64,000 nt of DNA from Ottelia alismoides (lineage: Eukaryota > Streptophyta > Magnoliopsida > Alismatales > Hydrocharitaceae). The notes beneath the pieces were generated by a model. That model was not told the DNA's origin and searched no databases. It was given only the letters and a program-made list of their open reading frames with translations. The stretch's first letter is position 1, and the number at the start of each line of letters is the position of its first letter. Below, piece after piece: positions 33,646 to 45,967 of this stretch. The DNA is taken from NCBI GenBank assembly GCA_037367405.1, contig JAZKJV010001865.1, positions 372,001-436,000 of the forward strand, in the 5' to 3' direction. The translations under genes and the position numbers were made by a program.

Positions 33646-34893
33646 ACTCTGCGTCTGTCTCTGCTATTGCCTCCTGAAGTTGGAGTTCCTACCACAAAAA
33701 CTCCATGAATGCTATGCATGTGGCTGTGACTGTGAAGGCTGTGGTTGAGGCTCACCAGATCTGTAGGGACATTGATGTCGGTAATGTCCCCACTCATGGC
33801 ATTAGTAATATCGGACTGGTCGGGTAGATGGAGTGGTCGTGTCTATGCTCCGAGCCGATCCTGCTGGTGGTATGTATGCTCGCTGCGACACAAATGGTCG
33901 AGCGGAATCTGTGCCACGTCGAACTAGTGCTCCTCCTAAAGTAGTCGATGGAGATGAGCGAGGTCGGAAACGCCTAGTTGACCTCTGTTGTTGAAATGGT
34001 CGACGAATCGGCCCAAAAGATCGTTGCGGTCTAGGTGCTGCTCTAGACGAGCTCCCGAAACGTCTCTCTCTGATGTCCTCAAACTTCTCCGTTGAATCAG
34101 TAGTCTCAGAGATAGAAGTGATGTGCAATCCGGCCAGCTTCTCCGGTACCTCCTCTCACATGCCTCTAATGAACTTTTCCATATTCTCCTATGGAAATGC
34201 AGCAACTGCTGGTGTACATCGTGACAACTCGGTGTATCTGACGATGTAGTCTCTAGCTGTCAACCGTCCTTGATGAAGCTGTGCAAATAAACGGCGTTGG
34301 GACTCCTTCCACTTCGCAGAAAAGAAGTGGGACCTGAACCTCGTCTCAAAATCATCTCATGTAGGCTCTCGGCCCAATGCAGTACTACAACATCCCACCA
34401 TCTCTCAGTAAAATCTGTCAGCGAGTACTCCATGAAAGATAGCCACATGTCTCATGGCGCGTGAATCATCCTCAGCACCTTCATCACCCTCTTGAGCCAC
34501 TACTCAGCTACATCTCACATACCGGTGCCCTCGAACATGGGCACATTGACCCGCTAGTAGGAAATGAAGACCGGCTGGTGCCTGTTAATAGCAAAGTACT
34601 CGTGTGCACCCTCATCTGCAAAGTCAACAGGGTCCTGCTCCCTATCAAAGTCTCCATCCTCCTTAGCTCCATGCTCTGGTATCTCCTCAAGTGGATCATC
34701 GAAATGAGGTTGTTGTACCTCTAGTGACTATCGATGGTCCTGACGTATGCTGTCGGTCTGCAATCTCAGTCTGTTGCGCCAGAATCTGGTCCTGCTGGCC
34801 TCTCATAGCAGCCTATTGCTGCTGAAGGTCAGTGAGAGTAGTCAGTATGCGTGTCAGCTGGCCAGTCATCTCATGTCCTGGTCGGGATACCAT
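33646..34893 (-). pseudogene. gag of the gypsy element
   Basis: Minus-strand ATG at 34893 begins MVSRPGHEMTGQLTRIL with a Gln-rich stretch. The capsid region is readable across frames (near 34300-34480: MWLSFMEYSLTDFTERWWDVV, then a KWKESQRRLF equivalent). From 34128 an open frame of 108 codons gives a basic Arg/Ser/Pro-rich segment (FGSSSRAAPRPQRSFGPIRR). The expected zinc knuckle near 33700-33800 is degraded. In-frame TAG codons occur near 34820. Confidence 0.78.
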
Positions 34894-35131
34894 GGATCTG
34901 CTTGAAAATCATTTTTAGTCATAAAATGCCATTCGTATGTACTTATCATATATGTTTTTTCTCTTCTTGAGATATAATATGAAAATTAATAAAATTGGTG
35001 ACATCTGTAGTGATTGAATTCGAATGTCATATTTCCCTTCTCGGACTTACGACAAGTCGAAAGACTGTCGCTATTCAGGACCTTAATGTAGTCGGAATTG
35101 TAATACGACGAATGCATGTAGCGGGGTACCA

Positions 35132-35148
35132 CGGCACTGATACCAAAA
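35132..35148 (-). other. Primer-binding site of the gypsy element
   Basis: On the minus strand TTTTGGTATCAGTGCCG follows the 5' LTR end (CTCA at 35149). TGGTATCAGTGCC resembles the initiator tRNA-Met complement with one change, as usual in chromoviruses. Confidence 0.8.
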
Positions 35149-38100
35149 TGAGACACCCTCGGATCCGAGTGCCCGTTTACGCCGCATTCGCACTATTTCA
35201 TTCACATGATATCACACTAAGTTATGAAAATTAGGGAAAATTTTTTACGCTGCTATTGCTCTTGCATATGATATTTACATTGAATAAAAATTTTATCAAC
35301 CACAGAATAAAACACCAACAAGTGTCACAACAAATCTTTTCATTGATTTTCATAAGTATTTACAACATGTACATAAGGGCTGACTGTACATTCATATATC
35401 CCAACATATTCATAAGAGAAAGAAAAGACATTTTACATTATAATAGAATAAAAGTTACAGCAAAAGAAGCTGAGCCAAAAGAGACCGTGCCGTCTACTAT
35501 AAACACAATCTTTAAAAGTCATTAACCTATTACTGTGTCGCAGGCTCCTTGCTGCCAAAATATGGTAGGAAGAAGAGGCATCAGCTAGCGCTAGTACACC
35601 CATATTTCATATTATAAAATAAGCAGGCATTCAAAAGAAACAAGTAGAAAATCATACCAACCAAAAGTTACAACTACTTATTTTGAAAAAGAAGTTTTCA
35701 TTCTACTGTGATGGATGCTTCAAATTTTCCCATTACCTCCCATATATCACATTATTATATAATAGTTGATATACGTAATGATTTCCCCAATTGCTTATAA
35801 CATTATATATATTCATTTAATAGTTGATGACTCATATGTATATTTATACATATAACTATTAATGTCTTATTATTTAAAATTTTTAAATATGGATTTTTAT
35901 AATAAGGAAGATTTAGATTTTGAATGACTCTTGATTTTATTTAAATACTTAAGTTAAGTAGGTAGTTTGTGTTCTTACTTAATGTGTGACCTCACAATAT
36001 GACTCTACGGTATGGAAAAGTGACATAGGGTTGGGGTGCCTCCGTAGGCATGTGGTGTTGTATAATGCATCCTAACTAAGTTTCTAGCACGTCTACTTAA
36101 CTTAATTATAGTCAACTCTAGTCAAAACAACTTACACTCAACTTCCTCTCTTAGACAAGATCTATAATACTTCTCTCTGAGTTCAACTGAAATTCTCCCA
36201 AATGTAACCCAGATGATTTCAGATGTAACATCGCCAAATATATTGGCGAAAAAAGTAATTAAAACTCAAGTTGTAAGGTAGCCTCCTAAGAGGCTCCTCC
36301 GTCTCGCCCTCTAATTGGAAGTGTGGTCCAATAGAGGGAAAGGTCTATTCCAAAACTACGACCTAGAGACGGGTGAGAGACTCTCTGGAAAAGTCACTCT
36401 AGAAAACCGATCTGACTAATATAGGGAAACGAACTCGTACGAAAAACAGAAAACCAAGGATTCCCCACATGGGTATCCTAAAATAGAGAGGTCAGGGGAT
36501 TGGTCAAAAGTCAGGATCCCAACGAGCACAAAAATACTACGAGCTCGCACAAAAATCTGTAAAGGGACTGGGATCCTAAACCCACGCACTTGGTGGTCGC
36601 TCCCCGAACTGGGTTTCTTATTCCCCCCCCCCCCCCCCGTTGAGGGTCACCACGCCCTCGCACAGTCATATGTAAAGATCACCATAACCGGCACCATTAT
36701 CAGTTGTCACCTTCTGATTTGCGATTTCTAACGTATTCTCAACTACCTTACATGGATATTATTCAACATAATATATAATCATTGTGATTCGTGTAATCGA
36801 GATATAGTTTTATATTGATTATAAATTGAGGATTGATTCTTCTTCAATTTGGTGTCCTTAATATTTACAAAATTAAGGTGTGATAATAACTAACAGATTT
36901 GTTTATACAAATAATTTGATTCCTTCAAACAAATCTAATCAGATATATTCCCTAGAATTATAACACCATTTTTTTGAGTTCTTTCTAGGATCTGATCTTA
37001 ATTCGTATAAAATAGAGGTATGCAAGCTTAAAAACTAGACTATTCACGTGGTAAAATATTTTTTACTAACTAAGAACTATAATTTGAACCACATCCCTAA
37101 AAGTAAATACGCATGCTTGATTACCAGATTATTCATGATGAATTAAAATTCAGAAATAATTTGAACATGGAATATATTAGATTGAGGGGAAAGTAATGTT
37201 CATCACAACTGAAATAGACATGGTTTTCAATAAGATTCTCATGTGCACATGTCTTAATAATGAAATTATCATATGCCTTAATAAGATGGGAGTAAAGAAA
37301 ATTTTTTGGTTTAACAACAGTACGTTGCTCCACTTGAATGACTTGTTAATGAAGAGAATGATTCCTAGCAAACTAATAAAATAGTATTGTCACCATTTAG
37401 GCAAGTTTGGACAAAGAGTCCAGAAAATCACTTGGATAGCAACATGCACACGTATGTGAGACATGATAACATTACATCAATTGATAAAGAGGACTGACAC
37501 TGGACATTCGTAAGAGTATCAATATCCACAACAATCAAATACAGCATTTTTTTCATGTTAAATGAGAGAACATGCAAGCTTAAGATGATGGAAGACGGTG
37601 CATACATCAACTAAAATGACTTGAGAGATACATGGGAAACACTTCTTTCTGATTATTGATACTACAGACTTTTCTGTACATATCCGGAACCACTAATTAA
37701 ACCGCAAGATGTAGCCATTGCAAGCATTGAGACAACTATTTACGACATGTAATGCCTAATTTATAATCCATCTGATGTTAACAAAACTACAAGATCAGAG
37801 GGTATTATTTCTCTCTTAAATCTTAACGTACTCAATATGTAGAGCCAGAATTTAACTCTCACTCTGGTCTGCACTAATCTCAGTATATCAAGAGGAGATG
37901 AAGTAATAAAAAAATTAGAACATAAAAACGTATGGAGAGGCCAACAAAATTTAAGAAAAAGAGAAAAAGGATAGTCAAAACACAATTCTTGTGAAGGATA
38001 TATGACATGCAAAGCAGCAATTAAAAGTTTAGATTGTACCTTAGATCCACAAAATTTAAGGAAGACATGCTTTATCACAGCAGTAACATGTAATGGAAAC

Positions 38101-38924
38101 AAAAGCTTGCAAAGTAACAATATTTTGCAACAATCGACAAAAGCAACTTGGAGTAGGAGGTCAGTTAATGGGTTCTTTGTTGGAGGAAAGGGGGAGAACG
38201 AAGATGGAAAAGAAAGGGGAAGGCTTGAGTGAAATTTATAACGAAGGATGTATGCATGTGAGCCTTTGGGAAAAAAACTACACATGTGTGTGCAGAAAAC
38301 TTTTTTATTAATATAGATTTTTAAAAAAAAATCAACCGAAGGACATGGTCAGGTTCAGGAGAAAATAAATATTATTTTTTTTAAAGTTACAGACGTATAT
38401 TCTGTCTAATAAAAAAAAATTTTTATTTACTTGTTTTTAAAACCAAAATTCACTTTATTTGTTTTTAAAGTTTACCGTACACGTACTTCGAATCTCGGAT
38501 TTCGATGCATGGTATCTTCATTTGATCAGTCTGCACGACGATCAAAATGACTATAATATTGATATACTTCTGATGGGTTTTAAACCTCCGAAATTTTTTA
38601 GATACGGTTTTAGTTTGAATTTAAATTTTGTGAATTTAAAATACCAAACGATCTCCGATTGACAAACGGTCGATTCCATTGGTCTTATTTCGTCAATCGG
38701 ATTTTATGACAGTCTCGGTTTGTTTTGCGGTTTCCGAATTTGCGTCACGACTTTTTCAGGCACGTATTACGATGTGATTGATTTTTGATCGATTTCGTCC
38801 GAACGACTTTTGATTCACGATCATTTGATCGTTTTAGGTTGTTTAGTATTGACCAACAACTTTATTGGGTTAATTGGACCCTAATCCGGTCGAGTTTGGG
38901 TTTAATTGGAACCCAGATGTTACA
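35149..38924 (-). repeat. 5' LTR of the gypsy element
   Basis: 3,776 bp without coding capacity, the uninterrupted partner of the left LTR. A run of 16 C at 36623-36638 is absent from the other copy (CTCTCGCCCGACTAAGG there). Minus-strand LTR starts TGTAACATCTGGG. Confidence 0.9.
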
Positions 38925-40310
38925 CAACGTGATTGGGCATGGCCATGAGCAAGGCAGGTTGTATCGACTAGTCCATACACCTTATACTGGAGCATCGTCT
39001 CATTCCACTGGACATATCTCTCCTTATCTATGACATCCGCGCTTTGGTAATCATATGTTTCAGATATTCTGTCAAGTCCTTCCTCAAATTTCACCCCGCT
39101 CGTCGTTTGTGATGCTTGTCAGTTAGGGAAGCATCATCGGTCTGTCTTCCCTAGTCGTCAGAGTCGGAGCAGCAGCTCTCCATTTGAGTTTTTTCATATT
39201 GATATTTGGGGTCGAAGTCGTGTTCCCAATCATCAGGGACACAGGTTCTATTTACTTGTTGTTAATGATTTTAGTCGTTTATCCTGGGTCTTCCTGTTAA
39301 AGAATAAATCAGAAGCGGGCAACAATATTATGAATTTTATTAAAGAAGTGCAAAATGTTTTTCTTGTTTATGTCAAAATTGTGCGAACTTATAATGCCCT
39401 TAAATTCTGTACTCATACATTATCTCAATTTCTTTCATCCCATGGCATTCTTCATCAAACGTCTTGTGCTTACACGTCCCAACAGAATGGTGTCACGGAG
39501 AGAAAACACAGCCACCTTCTTGATGTTGCCCGTACGCTTCTTATCCAGAGTTGTGCTCCGTACTCATTCTGGGGTGATACGATTCTCACTGCATGTTACC
39601 TTATTAACCGCATGCCCTAGTCTGTGTTGGGGGAGAAGATACCTTTCTCCCTTGTCTTTCCTGACAAGGAGTTGTTCTCCCTTACTCCTCGCGTCTTTAG
39701 GTCCGTTGCATTCGTTCACCAATTGTCTCCAGGGGTTGACAAGCTCTCTCATAGGGTTGTCAAATGTGTTTTTGTTGGATATTCCAGGACCCAAAAGGGG
39801 CATCGTTGCTATGATCCGTTACGTCGAAGATATTATGTCAGTGCAGATGTCACGATTTTTGAGTCAGTATTGTTTTTCTCTCCTACAGGTGACAGGTTGG
39901 TCCCATCAAATACAACTGATGAGTTCTATATTCCTCCTCCGCCCATGTATGCACCACAATAAGCTCCTACACCTCCATCACCATCCCCATCACCTCCACC
40001 ACTACCACCACCTCCACCACCTTCCATGTCTTTGGTTCGTCCTCTACAACACCACTACAGTCGATGGCCAACCCCTGCTCATGATCATGGTCAATCATCA
40101 AGCATGCCCTAGGTTTGTTCTGATAACATTATTTCTAATGATGGGACTGATGGTATTTCTCAGCAGGAGTAGGTAGGGGATGACACGGATGGTGGTACAG
40201 TTGATGCAGAACTTGATTTGCCTATTGCGCTGAGAAAGCAAAAGAGGTCATGTGCTTCATATCCGATTGCCTTTCATGTTATCTTTGAGCATATGACAGG
40301 AGACTTCATA
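38925..40310 (+). pseudogene. Integrase and linker of element C
   Basis: Resumes with NVIGHGHEQGRLYRLVHTP after the gypsy insertion. The zinc region and core follow in several frames: FFHIDIWGRSRV near 39190 (first Asp), VRTYNALKF near 39382, where the second catalytic Asp is replaced by Tyr, and NGVTERKHSHLLDV near 39487 (Glu kept). SPGVDKLSHRVVKCVFVGYS and a proline-rich linker follow. A 273-codon frame starting at 39355 is an out-of-frame shadow. Confidence 0.85.
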
Positions 40311-40545
40311 TAGATTGTAGTACCGAAAGTCAGCTCACGTCTCGAAATCTCGTGGAAGACTTGTACAACCTCGGGTTCTGCTAGGAGAAAAAAGACCCTG
40401 TACTTAGTTCATCATTAGCGACTGCCCTAAGATTCAGCTTCTATAGTTCCGGGCCCGACTTCCGACCCTCCATGCTCCGACCTGTCGAAATAGATAATCT
40501 TTCCTCATGTCCCCACTATGAGTCTGACTTCTTTCTTCATCCGCT
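40311..40545. other. Foreign block inside the pol gene of element C
   Basis: Between GDFI (TCATA, to about 40312) and NIPRTHREALADSRW (from about 40546), where D has about 50 bases, C has some 235 bases unrelated to copia and of balanced composition (for example GTAGTACCGAAAGTCAGC). I see no terminal repeats or target-site duplication. Confidence 0.6.
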
Positions 40546-42044
40546 GTGAACATTCCACGGACTCACCGAGAGGCATTAGCTGATAGTAGATGGCGTCTGG
40601 CTATGGAGGAAGAGATGGCCGCCCTTCAATCGAGAGGTACATGGAGCCTTTTTCCAGCTCCTACTGGGGTATCTAATGTGAGTTGCAAGTGGGTTTTTAC
40701 GGTGAAAGAAGATGCAGATGGTAGTATTGATAGGTACAAGGCTCGACTGGTTGCTCGGGGCTTTACTCAGACGTACGGGGTAGATTATCTTGACACGTTT
40801 TCTCCCATTGCTCGTCATTCTACCTTATGGATTCTCCTATATGCTGTCGTCATTCGAGATTGGACCCTGTTTTAATTGGGTGTCAAAAATATCTTTTTAT
40901 ACGGTGATCTTCAGGAGGAAGTTTACATGCAGCAGCCACCTGGGTTTACTGCTGAGGGGGAGTGTATACAGATATGCAGACTTCATAAGGCAATCTATGG
41001 CCGAAAGCAGAGCCCGAGAGCTTGGTTCCAGAAGCTCTCAGATTTATTTGAGAAGCAAGAGTTCAAAAGGTCGAATGCAGATCATTCTCTCTTTGTACAG
41101 AAGACATCCAGAGGTACGACTGTCATTATGGTGTATATTGACGATATTCTTATCCAGGAGATGATATGCAGGGAACAAAAGAGAAAAAGAATTCTTGGGC
41201 CGTGAATTCGTTACCAAGGATCTAGGAACTTAGATATTTCCTGGGATTGGAGTTTGCTAGAAATGAACAAGGACTTGTGATGATTTAGAGAAAATATATC
41301 ACTGACTTACTAAGTGACACAGGTATGCTTGCATGTCGACCTGCTTCTACACCCATGGATCCAAGCATGAAGATGCATGATGACGACACTGAGGAGGTTG
41401 ACAGGAGGAGATACAGGGAACTGGTAGGGAGGCTTCTTTATGTTACAATTACCAAACCAGATATTTCATTTGCAGTAAATAAAGTGAGCCAGTTCATGGA
41501 GCCACCTCGTCAGGTACACATGGATGCTATACATATGATACTAAGGTACCTTAAGTCATCTCCAGGTGCAGGATTGCTGTTTAGGAAGGAGGGCACTATT
41601 ACTATCTCAACATGTGCAGATGCATACTATGCATGGTGCCCATAGGATAGGAAGTCTACATTAGGCTTTTTAGGAAGCAAACAGTAGTTGTAAGATCCAG
41701 TATTGAATCAGAGTATAGAGCTATGGCCCAAGCATGTGCAAAAGTGATGTGGGTTCGTGCAGTTCTGACAGATCTACACAGATGTTCCCCTTCCCATGTC
41801 GCTAAAATGTGGCAATCAGGCTTGCATTATTCATTGCAAATAACCCTGCATTTCACGAGAGGACAAAGCACATCGAGGTTGATTGTCATTATATACGTGA
41901 TATGATCCAGAAAGGCTTCATTTCTACAACTCATGTCAGAGCAGGAGACCAAACGACAAACATTCTTACCAAAGCTTTGCTTCGGGGTCCCATCCAGAAG
42001 TGTGTATCCAAGATGAGTATGATGTATATCTACGCTCCATCTTG
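40546..42044 (+). pseudogene. Reverse transcriptase and RNase H of element C
   Basis: Opens with 109 codons from NIPRTHREALADSRWRL through CKWVFTVKEDADGSIDRYKAR. Then a stop at the Gln of QLDVKNAF, and the first catalytic Asp is Gly (LGVKNIFLYGDL). The YVDD box is MVYIDDILIQEM near 41131. A TAG replaces a Gln near 41286. Part of RNase H around 41670 is deleted (SGFAVYVGD region). The end reads SKMSMMYIYAPS and a stop at the polypurine tract. Confidence 0.88.
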
Positions 42045-42052
42045 AGGGGGAG

Positions 42053-42195
42053 TGTAGAAGTTTATTTAATATTCTTGTATCTTTTATCTATTTCTCTTTT
42101 CGTTTGTCTACCGTATGTAATTTGCCCATAGGCCTCTTCCTATATAAGAGAGTCTAGGGCTCAAGGAATAAACATAACTCTTATTTTTCCCAACA
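42053..42195 (+). repeat. 3' LTR of element C
   Basis: 143 bp, TGTAGAAGTTTATTTA to TTCCCAACA, preceded by GAGGGGGAG and followed by GACCA. Confidence 0.9.
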
Positions 42196-42200
42196 GACCA

Positions 42201-45200
42201 GAGAGAGGCACCCACTTTCCGGGATCCATTTACTGACTTTCATTCCTAACATTCTTAGACATAAGAGGACAACTCTTTCTCCTTCACTTTGCTCGTTGTT
42301 GCGTCTTCCTTCCGTGGAGCTTTGTCGGAGTAGGGACGTACGGAAAATTAGGCACTATGAGAGAAGGCGTGTAGTAGACTGTACAAGCGTTTATAGGTGG
42401 CATGTATATAGAGGTGGCAGTTTCCCAGGTTTTAACTCGGAATATGGTCACCATTTTTTCTCTTTTTTCTTGATTAATCTATGTTAGGAGCCTACTTTCA
42501 TGAAGAGTACGGTCGATGACTCACAGCCTGACTACCCTGCAATAAATCGGAAGAAAGCCAAAAGTGATCCTCAGTTGAGGTTGGGATTATCTTGAGCAGA
42601 CAAAGAACCTACCGTAAGTAGCTAAACATAGCATTTATATGCAAGCGGGATGCTCGTGAAGCTATAATTACATATAGACCCGAGGCTATATAAAATCCAA
42701 GGTTTGACTCCCCCCAAAATTCAAGACCTTTCATACTATATCAAAATTTGAATAATATTAGAATAGCCTGTTAAAGTACTTAGATATAGAAACTCCTAGA
42801 AAGCGAACTAATGCCTACCTACAAGCTTTCGCATGTATGACTAGCTTCTTCATTTTAGGAAAAAAGTCAAACAAGGGGAGAATGCAGAAAGGTGAGCAAT
42901 TAGCTGAAAGTCCGAGGGACACAACTGAACTCAAAAGCTGACTACCTCGCATCACCCAGAGGATATTCCAATTAAAGCCCTCAGTCAGCAACTCAATACC
43001 TTATTCTCACTACCCTCTCATCCTTGATGGTTGTCTGCGCTTGTAGACCAAGCCCTCGCTCTTGCCCTATTATCTAACACTAGCTTTACCTAGCAGGTGA
43101 CTTTACCCTAATAGGGAGCCGTTAAGAATCCCATGATCTGACCCTTGACCTTGTACAATGTGAAAGCAAACAGCAGATAGATGTGATAGGTCCTAGGGTA
43201 CGAACTGTATGTACTATCGGAAGAGGATGAGATAACCTTTGTCAACCTCTCCATCGCACACACCTGGGTGATATAACTGCTTTTCCCTTCACGTGTCCAC
43301 TCCCGCTGATATTCCTATCTGTTAGACCACAAATATATATCGATGCATTTACACAGTTGTTGTTGAGGGTTCGCTACCATCAGAGCAGGGAGGCTGGCAA
43401 CACGACCTTCGACCGTCTACTCTAAGTGATTCCATTGGCATTGATGAATTGAAGTAGTTTGCAAACACTTGGTGTGGGGAATTCAAGTCTGATTTCTTTT
43501 CGCGTGCCCGAGCCCTAGTTAGCTTAGTTCAAAAAAACTACACTAATAAGTGTATAGTATCCTCATTGGGGTAATCAAATTAGTCAAAATGGTTTTTACC
43601 ACCCAATCGAAACAAGGTCTTTAATAGAAGAAGATATTGATTTTCAGCATGACGCTTCTTTTTTTGACCACTCGGCTCCCTCCCCACCCCCTTAGAAGAC
43701 CGACTACCTTACTAGAAGCAATTCCTTTATTTGACATTGAGGGGAGGGGCATCCTCATCAGTTGTAGAAAGATGATCTCTTAAGTCGGAGAAGTTCTCTT
43801 GAATCTTGATTTTTGTTAGATCTAGACAAAAATTGAGTTTGTGGCTGCTCTTCTAACCTCAGCCTTGTGCTAGGGGGTTGGTTGGCTGACGTCAAACTAA
43901 CTAGGGGCATAGTTCAGTTCCTGCTTTCTTTTGGTGAGCGTACATGACAAGTGGTAGCAGAGCAGTGGGAAGTAACCTTTGTTGGAGGATCATGGCAAGC
44001 GCATATGAGGAAGCTAATCTAGACCAGAAGCTTGATTACTATATATGTTATTCGAGAGAAAGGGAATAGGCATCATTCTTCCTATTGAAAGTGAAAGAGG
44101 GCCTTCCCTGTCTTCCTCTCTCAAGTCGACCAAATCCAGGAGCAAGCGAAATCAATGTCGTGCTTTTCAAATATAATAGACTCGAGGAATCGACCTTTGA
44201 AAAAAGTGAGTGAGGTACTAGCTAATTGGCCACTTCTACGACTGACGCTCTCTTTCAGTTTCTTGCTCCCAATATCACCAACTAAGAAAGGCTGCTCTGA
44301 CTTAGTATGGAGTCAAGGCTCTGACTTGGCAGCCGACGCGTCCATCTGTAAAAGTTGTTACGCATCAACTTTCTTTCTTCGGGCCCTATAGATAGAGCAG
44401 TTGCCCCCACTAAATGGAGGATCCCGCCTTTCCTCCCATTATCTCCTAACAAAGGATTCCTTCTACACCAAACATGCTCAGTCTGCCTACCCCCTTTTCT
44501 ACCCTCTCACAACCCCTTTCTCTTTCTAAGAGAAACCTATCAAAACATCAAAAAAACTCCCGATAATAATCAGAAAAAATATGTAGTTCATTTTCTTGTT
44601 TATAGAAGAAAGATTGTCCCGTAATATCGAGCCTAGGGCATTGTAGTTGAAAATGGAATGGGCTTGTTACAATGCAGACTGGACCCCGAATATCTACTTG
44701 TGGAATAAGAGCCTTGTCTTTTGGGGGTTTCAAAAGCGGAAGGGGGACTCTAACCAAGCCCAACCCTAGCTTTTGGGTGTGGGATCTAGTACCCTCTCCT
44801 GGAGAATTGTTCTAGTATCCCGCCAGTTCTCTTGATTGTTTAGTGAAGGGAATTCGAGACAAGCTTCCTCCCTGGCCCTAAGCAATCCAATAATGGAAGA
44901 GGACTACTCCTCTCACTGAAAACACAAAGTGAGCTTGTCTAGAATTGAGATGACCCTCCGGAGGTTTGTTTAAGTCAGAACAGCGGGAATGCGTCCAATT
45001 AGTATATAAGCTAGCTGGGAAATGATCTCACTACACCCTCCGTGGTTGTAGATGTAACCCTTTGGGAGGAGAATCGCGAAAAACGGGTAGACGTCGGGAC
45101 AGACTATACTATACAATTTCTTTTCCCTTTCCCTCACTCCTCCAACTCGTACGCTTGCGTACCCTACTCTCATCCTCTGGTCAACCGCAACGGAAGCATC

Positions 45201-45967
45201 CTGTAGGGATGCAAGTCAAATCCAACAACAGGTTTTTCTAACTATATCAAATATGAAACTTTCATGCTAGCAGAGAAATGCTGACAGGCAAAAAGCATAG
45301 GAGAAGTAGTCAATACCACCTTATGTAAACAGAAAGAGTGCCCTACAATCTATTGAAGAAATCAAACGATATTTCTTTTAGGCTTCTTTTTCCTTTAGAG
45401 ACTATCTACTTTGATTTGATATGTAAATAATATAGTTAGACGTTATGTCTTTCCATATCATAGAATTTCTTACGGATCTAAGTTATATTCAAAATCTATG
45501 GGAACCGAAGGTCTAGTTATATATAAAACATAGGTAGCTTCATCAATCTTTCTTGTTTTCATTTCTGTTTGTTCTTTTTCTTTCATTAAATACTATTTAT
45601 TATAGAATGTGACTTTTCTCTCATTTTTTGTTCTGTAAATGTTAACTAGAAGTGTGTCGAATTCTTTGCAAGCATGTGGTCCCACTTTATTTATTCATTC
45701 TATATGTCAAATATAACACACAATTCACGATAGCTCATAAGGCCATTAATTTCGAAAATCAAGTAAAAGATCAACCGCTTGTGAGGCTTGAAAAGACAAG
45801 AATAGGAGAGAAAGCTCCTTCCCTAAGACTCTTTGAAGGAGGGAAAAGTGATGGTCAAATCCTCATAGCCTAGCATCTTTCTCGCGGAAGAGATCAAAGC
45901 CTATTATAGAGGGTTCTTGCTGGCTGTCGAAAGCCGGTTGACAGAGGTCAGGATGGAGAACTAAGCA
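42201..45967. other. Mitochondrial-like intergenic DNA, part 1 (right of element C)
   Basis: No transposon coding sequence. Base composition is balanced, with abundant short tracts such as CTTTCTTCGGGCCC and CTCTCGCTTTCC, the typical look of plant mitochondrial spacer DNA. A minus-strand frame at 44548-44763 (MGLVRVPLPLLKPPKDKALIP...) looks protein-like in composition but I cannot name it. A 42 bp segment at 43850-43891 recurs at 63938-63979. Read together with 18536-19215 this is the empty target of element C. Likely a nuclear copy of mitochondrial DNA, by appearance only. Confidence 0.45.

Larger units (their letters stand above)
21109..38924 (-). mobile_element. Ty3/gypsy chromovirus on the minus strand, itself split by element D
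   Basis: On the minus strand it runs from TGTAACATCTGGG (38924) to GGGCATCACA (21109). Target duplication is CAACG on the right (38925-38929) and AAACG on the left (21104-21108), one mismatch. Minus-strand order is 5' LTR (38924-35149), primer-binding site, gag, protease, RT, RNase H, integrase, chromodomain, 3' LTR (29932-21109 with element D inside). Without D it is about 12.7 kb with a 5.2 kb interior. Gene order with integrase last and a chromodomain makes it a Ty3/gypsy chromovirus, probably Tekay/Del or Reina-like. Frames are broken; inactive. Confidence 0.9.
19216..42195 (+). mobile_element. Copia element C, split by a nested gypsy element
   Basis: Bounded by LTRs (19216-19356 and 42053-42195) and by the perfect duplication GACCA (19211-19215 and 42196-42200). 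The span is 22,980 bp, of which 17.8 kb is the nested gypsy element; the remainder is about 5.16 kb. gag and protease lie left of the nest, integrase, RT and RNase H right of it. LTRs differ by five substitutions and one 2 bp indel. Many stops; inactive. Confidence 0.93.

Noticed and set aside
36623..36638. Run of 16 C as a functional element
   Set aside because: Probably a slippage product or sequencing uncertainty in one LTR copy; the partner LTR lacks it.
39355..40176. 273-codon open frame in element C
   Set aside because: Same situation: it overlaps the integrase core and linker that are recognisable in another frame.
44548..44763. Possible mitochondrial gene (minus strand)
   Set aside because: Residue composition looks protein-like but I could not match it to any mitochondrial gene, so it is only mentioned in the regional entry.
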